A stretch of DNA of 64,000 nucleotides from Armatimonadota bacterium (GCA_018268375.1 JAFDWS010000006.1:124001-188000); one strand, 5' to 3'. Shown: positions 34,992 to 44,180, numbered from the stretch's first letter. The notes: generated from the sequence alone by a model not told the origin. A program made the numbers and translations.

Positions 34992-36266
34992 ATGAGGTTC
35001 TTCGCTTGCTTGCTTCTTGCTTTGCCCTCGCTCGCCTTCGCCACCGACGTCTTCGGGGACGTCTCCGGCGTTTGGGACGAGGTGCACAGCCCCTACAACA
35101 TGGTGGGCGACGTCCATGTACCAGCGGGCCAAACCCTAGACATCGGGCCCGGTGTGCAAGTCGTTAGCCAAGGCTTCTACAAACTGACGGTAGACGGGAC
35201 CCTCCACGCAGCAGGGAGCCAGGCCAAGCCGATCCTCTTCACTGCGGCCAACCACACGACGGGTTGGCGTGGAGTCCGCCTTCTGACCGCTGGCCCAACC
35301 TCTTCTGTCGCCTATTCAGTGTTCGAGTACGCAAAAGGTACGGGCGCATGGCCAGAAGTGCAAGGCGGCGGTCTGATCGTCCGAACCTGTTCGCCAACGG
35401 TCTCGCACTGCACCTTCCGGTTCAATCTCTCCCAGAACTCGAACTTCAACGGTGTCGGTGCCGGCCTACTCCTCAGCCAGTCGGACTCCGTGGTCTCAGA
35501 TTGCCAGTTCCTCAGTAACACTTGTGACAGCGGCGCCGGGGTCTGCGTCATGGATTCCGGATCACCAACGATCCAGCGTTGCCTTTTCGACTCAAACTCC
35601 TCGCGATATGCAGGCGGAGGCGCATACCTCGGGGCAGGCACCTCTCCGACCCTGGATGCCAACCGGTTCTTCCGTAACAACTCGGGCGGATACGGTGGCG
35701 GCGCGATCAACAGTTGGACGAGCTTCCTCCTCTACAACACAAAGCCCACGATCACCAACAACCTCATTGCTCATAACTCCGCGGCAACAGGCGGAGGCAT
35801 TTACTGCCGATACGACCGGGCCGACATCTTTAACAACACGATCGTCAACAACATTGGGCACGGCATCTTTGCCCTCAATCAGGGCCAGCCTGTCTATATT
35901 GGCAATTGCATCTTGTGGGGAAACACGGCAGCGCAGATCGGGCTCGAGGGCTCGACTGGCTCGGTCGTCAACGTATTCTGCAGCGACGTTCAAGGGGGTT
36001 GGGGAGGGACTGGCAACATCAACGCCAACCCGCACTTTGTGAACGCGACGGCCGACAATTACCGCCTTGGATTTGGGTCGCCATGCATCGATTCCGGCAA
36101 CAATTCCTCGGTGCTCGGGCCGTTCGACATTGAACTCCGGCCGCGAAAAGTGGACGACCCGAAACAACGTGACACAGGGTTCGGCGGCTCTCCGGTCGTC
36201 GATATGGGCGCCTACGAACGCTCAGCGGTGACGAAAGGCGGTCCGGGCACATTGGTCGGCCCCTAG
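34992..36266 (+). CDS. Secreted right-handed parallel beta-helix protein
   Basis: A 424-residue exported protein. The signal peptide is FFACLLLALPSLAFA. Repeated coils such as SPTVSHCTFRFN, SDCQFLSNTCDSG, SPTIQRCLFDSNSSRYAGGG and GNCILWGNTAAQ are typical of the pectate-lyase-like beta-helix (choice-of-anchor or polysaccharide-binding) group. The C-terminal NPHFVNATADNYRLGFGSPC followed by IDSG and VDMGAYE is the common end module of such proteins. No catalytic residues are apparent, so it is likely a surface-binding or structural protein. A good promoter lies just upstream. Confidence 0.85.
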   Translation: MRFFACLLLALPSLAFATDVFGDVSGVWDEVHSPYNMVGDVHVPAGQTLDIGPGVQVVSQGFYKLTVDGTLHAAGSQAKPILFTAANHTTGWRGVRLLTAGPTSSVAYSVFEYAKGTGAWPEVQGGGLIVRTCSPTVSHCTFRFNLSQNSNFNGVGAGLLLSQSDSVVSDCQFLSNTCDSGAGVCVMDSGSPTIQRCLFDSNSSRYAGGGAYLGAGTSPTLDANRFFRNNSGGYGGGAINSWTSFLLYNTKPTITNNLIAHNSAATGGGIYCRYDRADIFNNTIVNNIGHGIFALNQGQPVYIGNCILWGNTAAQIGLEGSTGSVVNVFCSDVQGGWGGTGNINANPHFVNATADNYRLGFGSPCIDSGNNSSVLGPFDIELRPRKVDDPKQRDTGFGGSPVVDMGAYERSAVTKGGPGTLVGP

Positions 36267-36295
36267 AAGCTGAACTTACTGCCTGCTCCTTTGGC

Positions 36296-36301
36296 TAATA
36301 T
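36296..36301 (+). promoter_or_regulatory. Candidate -10 box TAATAT, 6 nt before the aminotransferase gene
   Basis: Leaderless spacing to the ATG at 36308, with no SD. Confidence 0.5.
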
Positions 36302-36307
36302 GCATCC

Positions 36308-37579
36308 ATGCTCTCTCGTCGTGGCTTTCTCGCCAGCGCCGCCGCCATAGCATTTACGAACGAGGCCCTCGCTATAGCAGAGCGGGCCTGGAGGATGGCC
36401 GACCCCGATCCTCTCGCGGGTGCCGCCGATGAAGAGTTCTGGGCGCAGATCCAGCAGGCCTTCACCCTCGACAGGGCGATCGTCAATTTCAACAACGGGG
36501 GCTGCTGCCCCTCGCCGCGGGTCGTCCACGAGGCTCTGAAGCGGTTCCTTGATGTCAGCAACCAAGCCCCCAGCAACTACATGTGGCGCCAGCTCGAGCC
36601 CGAGGTCGAGCATGTCCGCCGCCGCCTGGCAAGGATGTTCGGCGCAGATCCGGACGAGGTCGCGATCACCCGCAACGCGAGCGAGTCGCTCGAGGCCTGC
36701 CTCTTTGGCTTTGACTTGGAGCCGGGCGACGAAATCTTGACCACCGAGCTTGACTACCCAAGGATGGTCACGACGATCCAGCAGCGCGAGCGCCGGGACA
36801 AAGTCAAGATGGTCCAGGTCAAAGTTCCTGCCGTCCCACAGACGGCCCAGGACATCGTCGGCTGCTTCGAGCGCGGCCTGACCAGCAAGACGAAGCTCAT
36901 CTTGGTGAGCCAAGTGGTCTTTCTGAATGGAACCATCAACCCGGTGCGCGAGGTCGTGAGACTCGGTAAGCGGCACGGCATTCCCGTGATCGTCGACGGG
37001 GCGCATGCCTTCGCGCAGTTCGACTTTAAGCGCGACGACCTCGAGTGCGACTACTATGGCAGCTCTCTCCATAAGTGGCTGATGGCGCCGGTCGGCACGG
37101 GCATGCTCTCGGTCCGCAAGGAAAAGATCGAAGGCCTATGGTCGTTCATGGCGAGCGCGGAGACGCAAGTGAAGGACATCCGTAAGTTCGAAGAGATCGG
37201 CACCCACCCTGCCGCCAACCACAATGCGATCGCCGAGGCGCTGACGTTCAACGAGATGATCGGGCTCGAGCGAAAGGGAGCACGCCTCCGCTACCTGCGG
37301 TCTCGCTGGGCCGATCCCTTGCGTGAACTGAAGAACGTCGCCTTCCACACCAGCCTCGATCCGAAGTTCTCCTGTGGGCTGACGACGGTGGAGATCAAAG
37401 GCGTCAAGTCGGACGAACTCGGAGCCTGGCTTCTCGACAAACGTGGGATCTTCGTGACGCCGATCACCGCGCCGTCGTTCGCGGGGATCAGGGTCACGCC
37501 GAACGTCTATACGACCTTGGACGAGATCGACCGCTTCAAGGAAGCGATGACGGAAGCGGCGACGAAGGGTATCGGCTAG
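36308..37579 (+). CDS. Tat-exported class V aminotransferase (isopenicillin N epimerase-like)
   Basis: A 423-residue PLP enzyme. The N-terminus MLSRRGFLASAAAIAF is a twin-arginine signal. FNNGGCCPSPRVV, ITRNASESLEA, VDGAHAF and SSLHKWL (PLP Lys256) define the class V fold. Relatives include isopenicillin-N epimerase, cysteine desulfurase and kynureninase, so the reaction is undetermined. Export of a folded PLP enzyme by Tat is consistent with cofactor loading in the cytoplasm. It is followed by a strong hairpin and the GH29 gene. Confidence 0.87.
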   Translation: MLSRRGFLASAAAIAFTNEALAIAERAWRMADPDPLAGAADEEFWAQIQQAFTLDRAIVNFNNGGCCPSPRVVHEALKRFLDVSNQAPSNYMWRQLEPEVEHVRRRLARMFGADPDEVAITRNASESLEACLFGFDLEPGDEILTTELDYPRMVTTIQQRERRDKVKMVQVKVPAVPQTAQDIVGCFERGLTSKTKLILVSQVVFLNGTINPVREVVRLGKRHGIPVIVDGAHAFAQFDFKRDDLECDYYGSSLHKWLMAPVGTGMLSVRKEKIEGLWSFMASAETQVKDIRKFEEIGTHPAANHNAIAEALTFNEMIGLERKGARLRYLRSRWADPLRELKNVAFHTSLDPKFSCGLTTVEIKGVKSDELGAWLLDKRGIFVTPITAPSFAGIRVTPNVYTTLDEIDRFKEAMTEAATKGIG

Positions 37580-37580
37580 C

Positions 37581-37629
37581 CCTCTCCTCGTGTGCTGCCC
37601 CGGCGCGCCGGGGCGAACATGAGGAGGGG
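37581..37629 (+). other. Long hairpin between the aminotransferase and GH29 genes
   Basis: The outer arms CCTCTCCTC (37581) and GAGGAGGGG (37621) pair over 9 bp with one G-U, and GTG/CAT extends this. The inner 18-bp palindrome GCCCCGGCGCGCCGGGGC occupies 37597-37614. No T-tract follows. It could be a terminator-like or attenuating element, and its right arm is SD-like. Confidence 0.6.
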
Positions 37630-37643
37630 GTTGAGGCACCAGG

Positions 37644-37649
37644 TACCCT
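37644..37649 (+). promoter_or_regulatory. Candidate -10 box TACCCT, 6 nt before the GH29 gene
   Basis: Leaderless spacing to the GTG at 37656. It is the weakest match among the set (TAnnnT only). Confidence 0.35.
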
Positions 37650-37655
37650 TCGCCT

Positions 37656-39059
37656 GTGCTCGCCGCGCTAGCAGCCTGCCTTGCCATGGCCAACCCCGTC
37701 CCTTCGCCCACCGGCGTGCTCCCCACAAAAGCCCAGCTCGCCTGGCACCGAATGGAGTACACCGGCTTCCTCCACTTCACGGTCAATACCTTCACCGATC
37801 GTGAGTGGGGCCACGGCGACGAGCCTGAGTCCACGTTCAACCCCACCGACTTCAACGCCGACCAGATCGCTTCAGTGGCGAAGCGGGCGGGAATGAAGGG
37901 GTTGATCCTCACGGCCAAGCACCACGACGGCTTTTGCCTTTGGCCGACAAAGACAACACCCCACAACGTCTCCAACAGCCCGTTCAAGAGGGACGTCGTG
38001 AAGCTAGTGAGCGAGGCTTGCAAGAAGGCGGGCCTCAAGTTCGGCGTGTACCTCTCGCCTTGGGACAGGAACAACGCCCACTACGGCAAACCCGAGTACA
38101 TCGGCCTTTACCGCGAGCAACTGCGGGAGCTTCTGACGAACTATGGCCCGATCTTCGAGGTGTGGCACGACGGCGCGAACGGGGGCGACGGATACTATGG
38201 CGGGGCGAGAGAGACACGGAAAATCGACCCCAGCACGTACTACGATTGGCCGACGACTTGGGCGCTCGTCCACAAGCTTCAACCCCAGGCCGTGATCTTC
38301 AGTGACGTCGGGCCCGGTTGCCGGTGGGTGGGCAATGAAGACGGTGTCGCCGGCGACCCTTGCTGGGCCACCTTTACTCCGACCGCGCCCGATCCCGGCA
38401 AACAGCCTGCCCCAGGCTACTGTCGGACTGAGAAATCTCCCAACGGGAGCCCCGACGGTAAGTTTTGGCTTCCCGCTGAATGCGACGTTTCGATTCGTCC
38501 CGGATGGTTCTGGCATGCCTCTGAGAACCAAAAGGTGAAAACGCCCGAACAGCTCAAAGCCCTGTACTTCAAAAGCGTGGGCAGAGGGGCCAACCTCCTC
38601 CTCAATATCCCGCCAGACCGCCGCGGCCGCATCCACGAAGCGGACGAAAGATCGCTCCTAGGCTTCAGAGAGCTCCTGGACGCAGCGTTCGCGCATGATC
38701 TCGCGAGAAAGGCAGCGGTGAAGCCGAAGGAAGCAGGCAAGGCCACTGACGGGAAAAGGGACACGTACTGGTCGGCCACGAGGGGACAGTCTCTTGTCCT
38801 CGATTTCAAGAAGCCCGTCGAGTTCAACACGATCCGACTGCGAGAGGCGATCCAGATGGGGCAGCACATCGAGCACGTCGTCGTGAGCTTCTGGTCGAAA
38901 GACCGCTGGGAGCCTCTGACCGAATGCTCGACAGTTGGCAATTGCCGCCTCATTCAGATCGAACCGGTCTCGACCAACCGAGTGAGGTTTCAATTCGAAG
39001 GTAAGGCGGTCGCAGTGAGTGACATCGGCCTGTTCCTTGACCCCAACGAGGCACCATGA
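37656..39059 (+). CDS. Secreted alpha-L-fucosidase, GH29, with discoidin-like C-terminus
   Basis: A 467-residue exo-enzyme releasing L-fucose. The GTG start gives a short signal peptide (LAALAACLAMA); an in-frame TGA lies just upstream, so no longer start exists. LAWHRMEYTGFLHFTVNTFT, LTAKHHDGFCLWPT and the nucleophile Asp region EVWHDGANGGDG are GH29 signatures. GRGANLLLNIPPDRRGRI ends the catalytic domain. The last 120 or so residues resemble an F5/8 type C carbohydrate-binding module. It overlaps the next gene by 4 nt. Confidence 0.9.
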   Translation: MLAALAACLAMANPVPSPTGVLPTKAQLAWHRMEYTGFLHFTVNTFTDREWGHGDEPESTFNPTDFNADQIASVAKRAGMKGLILTAKHHDGFCLWPTKTTPHNVSNSPFKRDVVKLVSEACKKAGLKFGVYLSPWDRNNAHYGKPEYIGLYREQLRELLTNYGPIFEVWHDGANGGDGYYGGARETRKIDPSTYYDWPTTWALVHKLQPQAVIFSDVGPGCRWVGNEDGVAGDPCWATFTPTAPDPGKQPAPGYCRTEKSPNGSPDGKFWLPAECDVSIRPGWFWHASENQKVKTPEQLKALYFKSVGRGANLLLNIPPDRRGRIHEADERSLLGFRELLDAAFAHDLARKAAVKPKEAGKATDGKRDTYWSATRGQSLVLDFKKPVEFNTIRLREAIQMGQHIEHVVVSFWSKDRWEPLTECSTVGNCRLIQIEPVSTNRVRFQFEGKAVAVSDIGLFLDPNEAP

Positions 39060-40072
39060 CCGCGCTCCTCGCGGCGCTCTTGTGCTGGCCCGCCCAAGAC
39101 CTTGAACCTCAGGGCGCCTTCCTTGCCGACGGCCGCATCGTCGTCGCTTCGGGTCAGAAGGACACGGTCAACGTGGCGGTTACGTCGGGCCCTGTGCGCC
39201 CCAAACTTCTCTCCCTGGCCGCACCGAGGCTCATGTTGGGCATGCGGAGGGGCCCGCGCATCGCTGTCGCCGGCGAAAGCATCGTCGTTACATTCTGCGG
39301 GGCGGCCGAAAAGTTCAAGGGCGACCTCTGGGCGGTCTCGTCGCAGGATTCTGGGAAGACCTGGAGCGAGCCAGTCCGAGTGAACGACGAGCCGGGCTGC
39401 GCACCGGAGGGCCTGAATGGCCTCGCCTCGGACGCCAGGGGAAACACGATAACCGTTTGGTTGGATCACCGTGGTCCGAACACCGAGATTTGGAGTTCTT
39501 GGAGCAAGGACGGCGGCCGCAATTGGTCCAAGAACTCGCGAGTGTACGCCTCGCCATCGGGCAATGTCTGCGAGTGCTGTCATCCGTCCGTGTGCTTTGA
39601 TGGCAAGTCGAATGCGCACGTAGTCTGGCGAAACTCACTGGGCGGCGACCGCGACATGTACGTTGCCACTTCGCAGACCGAGGGAGGGTGGTCAAAGGCG
39701 GAAAAGCTCGGCGAAGGCACTTGGCCGCTTAATGCCTGCCCCATGGATGGAGGCGCGGTCAGCAGTTATAGCGCTGACGTGGTGAGCGTGTGGCGGCGCC
39801 AGAAGCAAGTGTTCGCCTGTCGTCCAGCCAGATCGGAGACCGAACTTGGCGAAGGCGAGCAGCCGACGGTTGCGGTGGTCCGGAACGCGGTTTGGGTCGC
39901 TTGGCTCGAAAGGCGCAACGGCAGGTTGCTCGTAGAGAAACTAGGCGAGAAAGAGCCCAAGGTCGTCACCGAATCCGCCAACGACCCTGTGCTCTTCAAG
40001 GGGAGCGCCGGGCAGGTGGCCCTCACGTGGCAGGGCCCGTCCGGCACTCAGGTCCTCCGCCTCGCCAACTAG
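39056..40072 (+). CDS. Secreted sialidase-like BNR/Asp-box protein
   Basis: A 338-residue protein with a short signal-like N-terminus (TALLAALLCWPAQ). Asp-box motifs SSQDSGKTWSEP and SWSKDGGRNWSK mark a six-bladed sialidase-type propeller. The Cys cluster CECCHPSVC and CPMDGG are conserved-looking features of an uncharacterised exo-alpha-sialidase-like subgroup. The Arg triad of true sialidases is not recognisable, so activity is doubtful. It is coupled to the GH29 gene (ATGA). Its TAG shares CTAG with the GH106 stop. Confidence 0.8.
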   Translation: MTALLAALLCWPAQDLEPQGAFLADGRIVVASGQKDTVNVAVTSGPVRPKLLSLAAPRLMLGMRRGPRIAVAGESIVVTFCGAAEKFKGDLWAVSSQDSGKTWSEPVRVNDEPGCAPEGLNGLASDARGNTITVWLDHRGPNTEIWSSWSKDGGRNWSKNSRVYASPSGNVCECCHPSVCFDGKSNAHVVWRNSLGGDRDMYVATSQTEGGWSKAEKLGEGTWPLNACPMDGGAVSSYSADVVSVWRRQKQVFACRPARSETELGEGEQPTVAVVRNAVWVAWLERRNGRLLVEKLGEKEPKVVTESANDPVLFKGSAGQVALTWQGPSGTQVLRLAN

Positions 40073-43000
40073 TCCGCTTTCACGACGGAACAACTTCGCA
40101 ACACGACCGGCCCGATCAAGCCCGACTCGAGCAAGGGCGAGTTCTTGTCGAAGAAGTGCCATGTCGTGAATGCGATCCTTTGAGTCTTGGGCCTAGGCTT
40201 GCCCTCCTGAATCCAGGCGGGCCATTCGGCAGGAGAGCCGCCGTTCCACTTCAACTCAGGCGGATACTGCTCGTCCCCGATCAAGCGGTTCGGCCACAAA
40301 TTGGTCACTCGCACAGTCAACTTGTTCTCGCCCGCTTTCAACCATTTGGTCACGTCGACCATAAAGGGCGCCTTCCAGAGCGTCGGGAAGCGATGGCCGT
40401 TCAAGGTGACTTCGGCGAAGTTCTTGACCTTGCCCAAGTCGAGGTACACCGCTTTGTCGGAGAGGACTCTTCCAAAGGCGAACGAGGTGGAATACGTTGC
40501 GCTCCCGCTGAAGTACTTCACACCAGGGTCGGCGTTCTCAGATAGCGATGACAGGGTGGACATCTTGGTGCGAGGAGGTGCCCCAAGGCCAGGAGGGAAC
40601 GAGATCGTCCACGGCGAAGTGAGCGGCGTTGCCTTAGCGGCATCGATATGGCCGACGCTGCCCATTCCTTGGGTTCCCATCATAACGTCCACACGGTTGA
40701 AGGCGGTGAGCTTTCCGTCTTGCAGCAGATAGTCAGGCACCTCGAATTCGGACGCGCGCGAGCCAAGAGTCCATGACCCGTTCTCAGAAACTCGGGCTTC
40801 TTGCCGCTTGCCGTCGACCGTGTATTCCACGACCAGTTCCTTGATATGGTTGTACGCTGGGTCTCCAAAGTTGCCGTTCGTCGCCCCAATCTCGGTGTCG
40901 CCCGAAGCAAGTAGCTCCCGGACCTTGGCCGTGACATCGGCCCCGCCCGCACCGTCAGTCGCTTCGTACCGCGCAGAGAGGACCTCGACCTTGGGCTCGT
41001 GCTGATTGGCCATCGAAGGCGGAACGTGCAGTCGGGATTCGCTCGACGCAGCCGCCCTGCGGAAGACGACAAAACACGAGCCCGCAGGACCGAACTGGAG
41101 GTTCACGACACTGCGTCCACCGTCTCGCTTCCAATCGAGAGCGTCACCAATTGCTCCTGTTTCTGGGTTCCAAATCTCGGGGGCGCGTCCGTTCGCGTCA
41201 CGGAACGCCACTAATCCTCTCACGTTCCGGTATTTAGGGTTCGCAACAAAATAGACGTCGCCTTGTGGGGTCAGGCGGTGGATCCAGTTGATCATCGGTC
41301 GGGCACCACCTACAGGCTCAACGTCGGGCGACAGCTTGTCGTCTTCCACAATCCGCGCCAGGGTCTGCCCCCAGATGACGCGTCCTTGTCCGAAGCGATG
41401 TTCACCTAGTGGTGAATCTGATCCGCCCCAAATCGAGGCAGCCTTGCGAGCGACATAGTCGTCGTCGCCGGACAGGCTCGGGGACATCTCGGGCGCGGTT
41501 CCGATCACGGTCGCACCCGCTGACACGAGCCCCGCGATCTTATCGATGACCTTAGCCGTCATCCAACGTGACCCCGGCAAGAGCAAGTATCGATAGCGCA
41601 TGCCACTCGGCAAGACGATCTGGCCGTTCTCGACAGACGACTTCATCAGGACTGTCGCGTCGCAACCGTCATAGTCGTATCCGGGCGGGACAGTGTTCCC
41701 GCCCAACATCGGCAAATCGTTCGGGCCCTCTTCTCCCGTGAAGGCAAGGAAGTCAGCGACAAAGCGGCCAGATTGAAGCATGAACTGGCAGCGAGCGATG
41801 TACTTCATCCATTCGCGGCCCTGGTCCCACCAAGTCTCCGTGCGGTCAAGGTGCATCCCCCACGGGCCCATCGTCATGCCTGGCTTGAGATCCATCCAAG
41901 GCTGGTGGGCATAACGGTGGAAGATGTAACGGTTGATGCCCAGCGTGAAGATCTTGTCCCCTAGGGCCTTGATCCCGTATGGCTCCACCTGAAAGCGGCC
42001 CTGCACGTCGTCAGCTGTAAAGGACTCCGCACCCACCACGACCTTGCCGTTCGTGTGCGCTGCGGAAGACGCCAGTTTGGTCGTCTCCATCGCCATCCCG
42101 CCATACACCCAGAACTCGCCCATTGGGATGTCCGCAAGTCCGCAAGCCTCGAGGTTGTCGAACGAACCATCCCCGTATCCTTCGGTCGAGAACTTCAGCC
42201 CGTTTCGCCGGCACAGCTGGCCGAAGTAGCCAAAGTAGTTGTCAGCAAAAAGGTCGCAGACTGTCCGGCGGAAATCCCACAGGAACCGTTCGCTGGTGGC
42301 CGCGTCCTTGACTACCCTGCCTGTGGTCACGGGGAGGAACGGCAGGGGGTCATAACCACGCCTGGCCCGGAACTCCTCGCGGAACTTCGGTGTCCAGTTC
42401 TGGCTATGGACCTCATAGCTGTCAATGAGCGCGTTGTTCAAGCCGTAGGGGCCGACTGGGCCGTTGGCGATCAGGGCCGCGCGCATCATGCCCGACCAGT
42501 GCTGATCCATCGCCTCGCGGCTCATCTTGTCGCACTCGGGGCCGAGACCAGATTGGGGCGAAGGATGGTTTTCCTTGCCCGTCGGCGTGTGGCCCATCCG
42601 GATCAGGATCCAGTCGCCGTCCTTCGCGTCGAAATCGACCCTTCCGTCAGAAGCCATCGGAATAATGCGGACGTCGGACTGAGGGATGGCAGTCCCAGCC
42701 GGGGATGCCGTTGGTTCCGGCGCGATCCGGTCTCCGCGCTCGAAGGCCGCCTTCCGGCGAATGTCGGGAATCCGATAATCGGCGTTCTGGGGCTGACGAA
42801 CCGCATACACTGCGATATCGCGGTAGTAGCCAAGCTTTGTCTCGGGCTGAGGCAATGTTCCGGAGAAATGCGAGCCGCTTCGTACTGGTGTTTCGGACCA
42901 GGTCAAGATCTGCATGGCGTGGTCTGGAGTCACCCATGGCCCACCGCTGCTCGACCAGCCCGCGCAGTTGTGGACGCAGATCTCCAGATCGAGCCGCTTG

Positions 43001-43311
43001 GCCTCTTTGAACGCGTGGGCGATGGCCTCCTTCCATTGCGGCGACATGAAGGGCACCTTTCCGGCGGGAACCCCGACGTCGACGTTGAAGATCTGCGCGC
43101 CACCAAGGCCGATCCGCTTCATCGCTTCAAGGTCGGCAGTGATCCCGGCCTTCGTGATGTTGCCGTTGATCCAGTGCCACCACGTGTGCGGCTTGGCTGA
43201 GTTCGGAGGACTCTTGAACCCTGCCTCCAATGGATTCTGCGGCAGAGCCGTGGTGGACAAGCTCACCGCTAAAAGCGCGGACAAGATCGGTCGATAGCCA
43301 AGCAGTCTCAT
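40069..43311 (-). CDS. Secreted GH106-type glycoside hydrolase (alpha-L-rhamnosidase-like)
   Basis: A 1080-residue exported enzyme, the size typical of GH106. After the signal peptide, AKPHTWWHWINGNITKAGIT and EAMKRIGLGGAQIFNVDVG are the family's opening. HNCAGWSSSGGPWVTPDHAM, GYGDGSFDNLEACGLADIPM and GAESFTADDVQGRFQVEPYG lie in the barrel. The C-terminal part contains a glycan-binding beta-sandwich (NFAEVTLNGHRFPTLWKAPF and WPNRLIGDEQYPPEL). It likely releases L-rhamnose from pectin-like or bacterial polysaccharides. It follows the rhamnose mutarotase operon by 42 nt but has its own TAGTCT box. Confidence 0.87.
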   Translation of the reverse strand: MRLLGYRPILSALLAVSLSTTALPQNPLEAGFKSPPNSAKPHTWWHWINGNITKAGITADLEAMKRIGLGGAQIFNVDVGVPAGKVPFMSPQWKEAIAHAFKEAKRLDLEICVHNCAGWSSSGGPWVTPDHAMQILTWSETPVRSGSHFSGTLPQPETKLGYYRDIAVYAVRQPQNADYRIPDIRRKAAFERGDRIAPEPTASPAGTAIPQSDVRIIPMASDGRVDFDAKDGDWILIRMGHTPTGKENHPSPQSGLGPECDKMSREAMDQHWSGMMRAALIANGPVGPYGLNNALIDSYEVHSQNWTPKFREEFRARRGYDPLPFLPVTTGRVVKDAATSERFLWDFRRTVCDLFADNYFGYFGQLCRRNGLKFSTEGYGDGSFDNLEACGLADIPMGEFWVYGGMAMETTKLASSAAHTNGKVVVGAESFTADDVQGRFQVEPYGIKALGDKIFTLGINRYIFHRYAHQPWMDLKPGMTMGPWGMHLDRTETWWDQGREWMKYIARCQFMLQSGRFVADFLAFTGEEGPNDLPMLGGNTVPPGYDYDGCDATVLMKSSVENGQIVLPSGMRYRYLLLPGSRWMTAKVIDKIAGLVSAGATVIGTAPEMSPSLSGDDDYVARKAASIWGGSDSPLGEHRFGQGRVIWGQTLARIVEDDKLSPDVEPVGGARPMINWIHRLTPQGDVYFVANPKYRNVRGLVAFRDANGRAPEIWNPETGAIGDALDWKRDGGRSVVNLQFGPAGSCFVVFRRAAASSESRLHVPPSMANQHEPKVEVLSARYEATDGAGGADVTAKVRELLASGDTEIGATNGNFGDPAYNHIKELVVEYTVDGKRQEARVSENGSWTLGSRASEFEVPDYLLQDGKLTAFNRVDVMMGTQGMGSVGHIDAAKATPLTSPWTISFPPGLGAPPRTKMSTLSSLSENADPGVKYFSGSATYSTSFAFGRVLSDKAVYLDLGKVKNFAEVTLNGHRFPTLWKAPFMVDVTKWLKAGENKLTVRVTNLWPNRLIGDEQYPPELKWNGGSPAEWPAWIQEGKPRPKTQRIAFTTWHFFDKNSPLLESGLIGPVVLRSCSVVKAD

Positions 43312-43320
43312 GAAGGGGCC

Positions 43321-43326
43321 AGACTA
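43321..43326 (-). promoter_or_regulatory. Candidate -10 box TAGTCT, 9 nt before the GH106 gene
   Basis: A TAnnnT hexamer in the 42-nt gap after the preceding gene; no SD before the ATG at 43311. Confidence 0.4.
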
Positions 43327-43353
43327 CCCCTTGTCTGAGTGGCAAGTAGCTTG

Positions 43354-43779
43354 TCAGTACTTGCTGGCCCGTTGCACCTGAGCGGTCTCGATCCACCCGG
43401 CAAGTTCGCCATCAAGGTCTGCTTCTGAGCTGATCCGCACTCGGTGGATCGAGGTGCCCCTGCCATAAGGGGTCGACCCGGACAACCGCGGACTCGACAC
43501 CGGCCCATCGAGGACGAACGAGACATCGGCCGAGGTCTTCTTTGAGGTGAGGAACGCGATGTTCGCACCCCGGATGAACGCAATGGTCGTCTTCATGGGG
43601 ACGACGTCGTACTCACCAAACGGTTGGAACCTTTCGCACAGCCAGTCAAAGGCGGCCCTTGAGACGTCGCCCTTGCCGTGAAAGTGGGACTCGAGGTCGT
43701 ACCGGCCACAGACGTGCTCTTGGTTCTTGATGCGCAGAGTGCGGCCGCACTCCGGGCAAATCCAGGGGGCGCGGCCCAT
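43354..43779 (-). CDS. DUF5655 domain protein with an N-terminal zinc-ribbon-like motif
   Basis: A 141-residue cytoplasmic protein. WICPECGRTLRIKNQEHVC near the N-terminus looks like a degenerate zinc-binding knuckle, as found in this family, followed by the DUF5655 core (YDVVPMKTTIAFIRGANIAF and RISSEADLDGELAGWIETA). The function is unknown. Its ATG shares a base with the cupin TGA (TGATG), so it is part of the NTase-GHMP/mutarotase/cupin operon. Confidence 0.75.
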   Translation of the reverse strand: MGRAPWICPECGRTLRIKNQEHVCGRYDLESHFHGKGDVSRAAFDWLCERFQPFGEYDVVPMKTTIAFIRGANIAFLTSKKTSADVSFVLDGPVSSPRLSGSTPYGRGTSIHRVRISSEADLDGELAGWIETAQVQRASKY

Positions 43780-44174
43780 CAGAGTCCCTTCGGTTCAAGT
43801 TCGGGACAAAGCACCACGCTCTCTTGCTCGTTCGGGTCAGTCCGTGCGAGCACCGCACGCGCGGGTTCTCCGGTCGAATTGAATGGAAGGTGGGGCATTC
43901 CCGCAGGGATGTAGAGGAACTCATCCTTCCGCACGACCAAGTGTTTCTCGAGATTGGCGCCGTACAGCATCTCGACCTCGCCATCGAGGACGTAGATCGC
44001 GGTCTCGTGGTCAGCGTGATAGTGCGCGTTCGCCCTCGCGCCCGCAGGAATATCGACGATATGCATGCAGATCCCTGCCGAGCCCGCCGACTCCGCCGAG
44101 ACACCGGCGAAATACTCCAGACCCTGAACACCTGAAAACGCGCTTCCGTTCTGCACGACCTTGCATTCGCTCAC
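43779..44174 (-). CDS. Cupin domain protein
   Basis: A 131-residue single-domain cupin. Motif 1 is HYHADHETAIYVLDGEVE with candidate metal ligands His/His/Glu, and motif 2 is LYIPAGMPHLPFNSTG with the last His. It may bind or isomerise a sugar in the pathway encoded by the operon. The start is GTG at 44174; an out-of-frame ATG just before it hits a stop, and a longer start would overlap the mutarotase gene. TATAAT lies 6 nt upstream, overlapping the mutarotase stop. Confidence 0.82.
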   Translation of the reverse strand: MSECKVVQNGSAFSGVQGLEYFAGVSAESAGSAGICMHIVDIPAGARANAHYHADHETAIYVLDGEVEMLYGANLEKHLVVRKDEFLYIPAGMPHLPFNSTGEPARAVLARTDPNEQESVVLCPELEPKGL

Positions 44175-44180
44175 ACGGCC

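Noticed and set aside
39056..40072. Calling the BNR protein a true sialidase
   Set aside because: Asp boxes alone are not diagnostic, and the catalytic Arg triad and Tyr cannot be seen.
42055..43200. A 381-codon plus-strand frame
   Set aside because: Antisense to the N-terminal catalytic part of the GH106 gene, which has clear family motifs.
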